From NCBI GenBank assembly GCA_016742255.1, contig JACVCB010000054.1, positions 1 through 7,379 of the forward strand: DNA of 7,379 bases, given 5' to 3'. The position numbers and the translations under genes were made by a program. The notes beneath the pieces are model-generated. The model worked only from the letters and a program-made list of their open reading frames with translations. It did not search any database and was not told the DNA's origin. This document shows positions 5,278 to 7,379 of this stretch, piece after piece (the first letter of the stretch is position 1; the number at the start of each line of letters is the position of its first letter). The stretch comes from Leptospira sp. (GTDB taxonomy: Bacteria > Spirochaetota > Leptospiria > Leptospirales > Leptospiraceae).

Positions 5278-6843
5278 ATGATATTTCGATCCCTGAATGA
5301 AAAAAAAATTGTTCTTTTACTGATTGTTTTTTCCACTTTTTTTTCATTTTTAATTGGAATCTTCCAAATCCATAAAATTCATAAAAAAAATCTGATCGAA
5401 TTAAACATGGAAGTAAATCCACAATCGTTTTTCGGATTTGATTTTCATTTTTACGGTGATGCTGGATTCAAATGGATCCAAATCCAAGATTTAAAATCTA
5501 AAAATTTTAAAGATATTACCTGCTCCTATCCAGGGAAAGAATTTGATCCTAATTTTGTTCAAACAAAAAAAACAGGTGTGATCACAATACAAAACGAATC
5601 CTGTTATTATCTATTTCCATACGCACTTTCTTATATTATGTATTTCCCAACCATTTTTGGGGGGCAAATTGGGATTATGGTTTTCCAACATATACTTGTT
5701 GGATTTATACTCTATTGGATGTTTCAAATTGGAAAAATTCTCAAGTTGGATTTTTGGAAAATTTTGCTCTCATTGATTCTAATTCGATTTGGAACTTCCT
5801 ATGGAACCGCAGTTTTTGATTTAGAAGAACATATACTGACAGGATTTTTGTTCCTATTTGCTATCTATAGGCTCTTGCTAAAACCTAACAAACACCAAAT
5901 TTGGATGAGTGGTTTTTTCATTGGACTTCTCTTTTTATTCAGACCCGAAACATGTGTGAATTTATTGGTGTATCCATTGGCTATTTACAATCTTTCAGTA
6001 GATCGAATCAAAAAACCAATGAACCAAGTGATGATTGCAATCTTTGGTATCATTTCCAGTATCCTTCCGATTTTGATACTCAACCAAGGATTGGTACACC
6101 ATCCCCTTGGGATTAAAGCATTTGATCCCATACATTATGTTTCGTTTGGAGAGAGAATTTCAGGTCTCATTCGAAATTTATTTTTTTATTCTCCATTTTA
6201 CTTTAACCCTCTATTGTTTCAAATGCCAATTTTGGTATTGGCTTTGTTTCAGTTCCGATTCCATCAGTACCAAAAGGAAAGTTCTGAAATTAAATTTCTC
6301 TATACATTGCTCTTCTCTCTTCCTATCTTATTATTTGTTTCACCCACATCGGCAACGTATTATTTAGGATTACGATTTGCCTATTTTTTATATCCAATTT
6401 TAGTGATTTTGATTTTCCATACGGTTCATCTAGATACGTTAAATAAAAAAATCGGATTCGGTATTCTGTATGGTTGGAGTATTGTCACTTTCCTTATGAG
6501 TTTCAATTTTTCCTTTTTAATCTATAAGGGTTATGATTTAAATTATAAGTTATTAAAACAAAATAAAACTGAGCTTGTTTTTGTCCGTGATATGGGAGCT
6601 CTGATGAGTCTATCCGATTTGTATCTATCTGGTAAAAATATACTTGCCTTTGAAGACAAATCGTTCCCCGAAATGATCCAAGAAGTTGGTAAACGACAAC
6701 CAGGTTCAGAGACAACAATCATCCAAAGTAAATATTCTGGTGAACCAATTCCATTCACTCAAATTGCAAACGATTACATCCAAAAATCAAAATTTGAAAA
6801 TCCAAGCATATCCATTGTTCAGTATGCCCCAATCAAACATTGA
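5278..6843 (+). CDS. Polytopic GT-C-type glycosyltransferase-like membrane protein (521 aa)
   Basis: A membrane protein with an N-terminal transmembrane helix (about 11-30), a large extracytoplasmic loop (about 35-125), roughly eight to ten further helices between 128 and 415, and a soluble C-terminal tail of about 100 residues. The loop contains HFYGDAGFKWIQIQDL, with Asp61 in the position typical of the first-loop acidic residue of GT-C enzymes, and SYPGKEFDPNF (about 83-93), a pattern I associate with leptospiral putative glycosyltransferases. Such enzymes use polyprenyl-phosphate sugars to modify lipids, glycans or proteins at the outer face of the inner membrane; substrate and donor are unknown. 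Further conserved-looking residues are DLEEH (181-185) and RPE (222-224). The ATG at 5278 has no Shine-Dalgarno site. Nine A at 5300-5308 (codons 8-11) could allow slippage. Composition is very AT-rich, about 25% GC in the first 60 bases. Confidence 0.65.
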   Translation: MIFRSLNEKKIVLLLIVFSTFFSFLIGIFQIHKIHKKNLIELNMEVNPQSFFGFDFHFYGDAGFKWIQIQDLKSKNFKDITCSYPGKEFDPNFVQTKKTGVITIQNESCYYLFPYALSYIMYFPTIFGGQIGIMVFQHILVGFILYWMFQIGKILKLDFWKILLSLILIRFGTSYGTAVFDLEEHILTGFLFLFAIYRLLLKPNKHQIWMSGFFIGLLFLFRPETCVNLLVYPLAIYNLSVDRIKKPMNQVMIAIFGIISSILPILILNQGLVHHPLGIKAFDPIHYVSFGERISGLIRNLFFYSPFYFNPLLFQMPILVLALFQFRFHQYQKESSEIKFLYTLLFSLPILLFVSPTSATYYLGLRFAYFLYPILVILIFHTVHLDTLNKKIGFGILYGWSIVTFLMSFNFSFLIYKGYDLNYKLLKQNKTELVFVRDMGALMSLSDLYLSGKNILAFEDKSFPEMIQEVGKRQPGSETTIIQSKYSGEPIPFTQIANDYIQKSKFENPSISIVQYAPIKH

Positions 6844-6919
6844 AGATTCACTCCAAGATTTGAGTCACCTTGGTGCTCACGGGATTTCCTTTCGTCTAAC
6901 AATCAATGTTTTCGGATAA
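6824..6919 (+). CDS. Possible 31-codon overlapping ORF bridging two genes (low confidence)
   Basis: An ATG at 6824 opens a 31-codon frame (SNIEDSLQDLSHLGAHGISF in the middle) that overlaps the last 20 bases of the membrane-protein gene and the first 14 bases of the next gene. It has no ribosome site and matches no family I know. If translated it could couple translation of the two genes, but a chance ORF is at least as likely. Confidence 0.18.
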   Translation: MPQSNIEDSLQDLSHLGAHGISFRLTINVFG

Positions 6920-7379
6920 ACCAGTTTGGATCTGGAAGGGAAATCCAGAATTAGTTCTCCTACAACTGGTAGGTCTCATCTTATTTTTTTACTTTGCCTT
7001 TCGGATCAGTGCTTACTTCACGCACCGGTATGAACTCATCCAAATGCATCGTAAACGCCTCGACCGACTAGCGTTCCGAGCTGGTTGTAACCAAGTGGAA
7101 CGTTCCCTCCTCCAAACCTTCTACAACCAGTTGGACCGTCACCATCGTGTACTCCTTGCACATAACCATGCGAAAGAATACTTACGGGCCCACCTCTTAC
7201 AATTTGTTTCACAACTCGACCAAGATGAAGAACGAACCTTCTTATCCCTCGTGGCCAAATTTTTGGGAACTGCCCGTGAAAAATCACCAGTCTTTGGAGT
7301 CAGAGAGTTTGTTCTCGTCCACTGGGGAAAGGATTCTTACTTGGCACAAGTGGTCGACCCTGGACCTGGCTTTTATACA
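6906..7379 (+). CDS. Membrane-anchored, probably PilZ-domain protein (5' part, 158 codons)
   Basis: The gene runs off the right edge. A transmembrane helix (about residues 16-35, LVLLQLVGLILFFYFAF) is followed by a basic helical region (RYELIQMHRKRLDRLAFRAG) and further helices. Near residue 140 a beta-rich segment begins (REFVLVHWGKDSYLAQVV). This order matches spirochaetal proteins with a membrane anchor, a helical N-terminal region and a C-terminal PilZ c-di-GMP-binding domain. The PilZ RxxxR and D/NxSxxG motifs would lie beyond the edge, so the call is inferred from the N-terminal part. The ATG at 6906 is the first after an in-frame TAA at 6897-6899. No good Shine-Dalgarno site is present, and the 62-base gap from the preceding gene suggests co-transcription. 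GC content is clearly higher than in the gene before it. Confidence 0.5.
   Translation, partial: MFSDKPVWIWKGNPELVLLQLVGLILFFYFAFRISAYFTHRYELIQMHRKRLDRLAFRAGCNQVERSLLQTFYNQLDRHHRVLLAHNHAKEYLRAHLLQFVSQLDQDEERTFLSLVAKFLGTAREKSPVFGVREFVLVHWGKDSYLAQVVDPGPGFYT

Noticed and set aside
7036..7287. Open frame on the minus strand opposite the PilZ-like gene
   Set aside because: It is antisense to a better supported coding frame, has glycine/valine-rich low-information sequence, and has no start signal or family likeness.
1..7379. Defence system, insertion sequence, CRISPR array or phage module
   Set aside because: No transposase, integrase, nuclease or helicase motifs, no regularly spaced repeats and no terminal inverted repeats with target duplications were found.

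Overview
The window looks like chromosomal DNA of a spirochaete of the genus Leptospira, most likely a non-pathogenic lineage. This rests on the AT-rich composition, two lipoproteins and a GT-C-type membrane protein that read like leptospiral families, a spirochaete-type N-terminal region ahead of a probable PilZ module, and generally weak Shine-Dalgarno sites. The species is inferred from recalled family features, not from a search. No tRNA, rRNA, insertion sequence or CRISPR array was seen.

Positions 1-4189 are transcribed leftwards (minus strand). At the left edge are the first nine codons of a gene that starts at position 29 behind a good ribosome binding site. Upstream of it, 58-388 holds what looks like a small decayed reading frame: two overlapping open stretches joined by a frameshift at a run of nine A, plus a stop near the end. 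Next come a secreted SGNH/GDSL-type hydrolase (462-1727) with a clear promoter and two similar 15-bp dyads upstream, then an AraC-type regulator with a GyrI-like effector domain (1858-2718) that carries an in-frame stop at 2059-2061, then a VOC/glyoxalase-fold protein (2730-3131) that probably forms an operon with the regulator. A PEGA-like lipoprotein (3275-4189) ends this half.

Positions 4190-4659 hold no convincing gene. They contain a G-rich imperfect 20-bp tandem repeat and a cluster of AT-rich hairpins. To the right, genes run rightwards: a small serine-rich lipoprotein (4660-5079), a polytopic GT-C-type glycosyltransferase-like protein (5278-6843), and the first 158 codons of a membrane-anchored, probably PilZ-containing protein (6906 to the window end).

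Most products point to the cell envelope: two lipoproteins, a secreted hydrolase, a glycan-type membrane enzyme and a membrane-anchored possible c-di-GMP effector. No obvious new multi-gene system is present. The observations most worth checking are the nonsense codon that splits the AraC/GyrI regulator, the paired 15-bp dyads at the hydrolase promoter, the frameshifted reading frame at 58-388, and nine-base A/T runs at reading-frame positions that would allow slippage.
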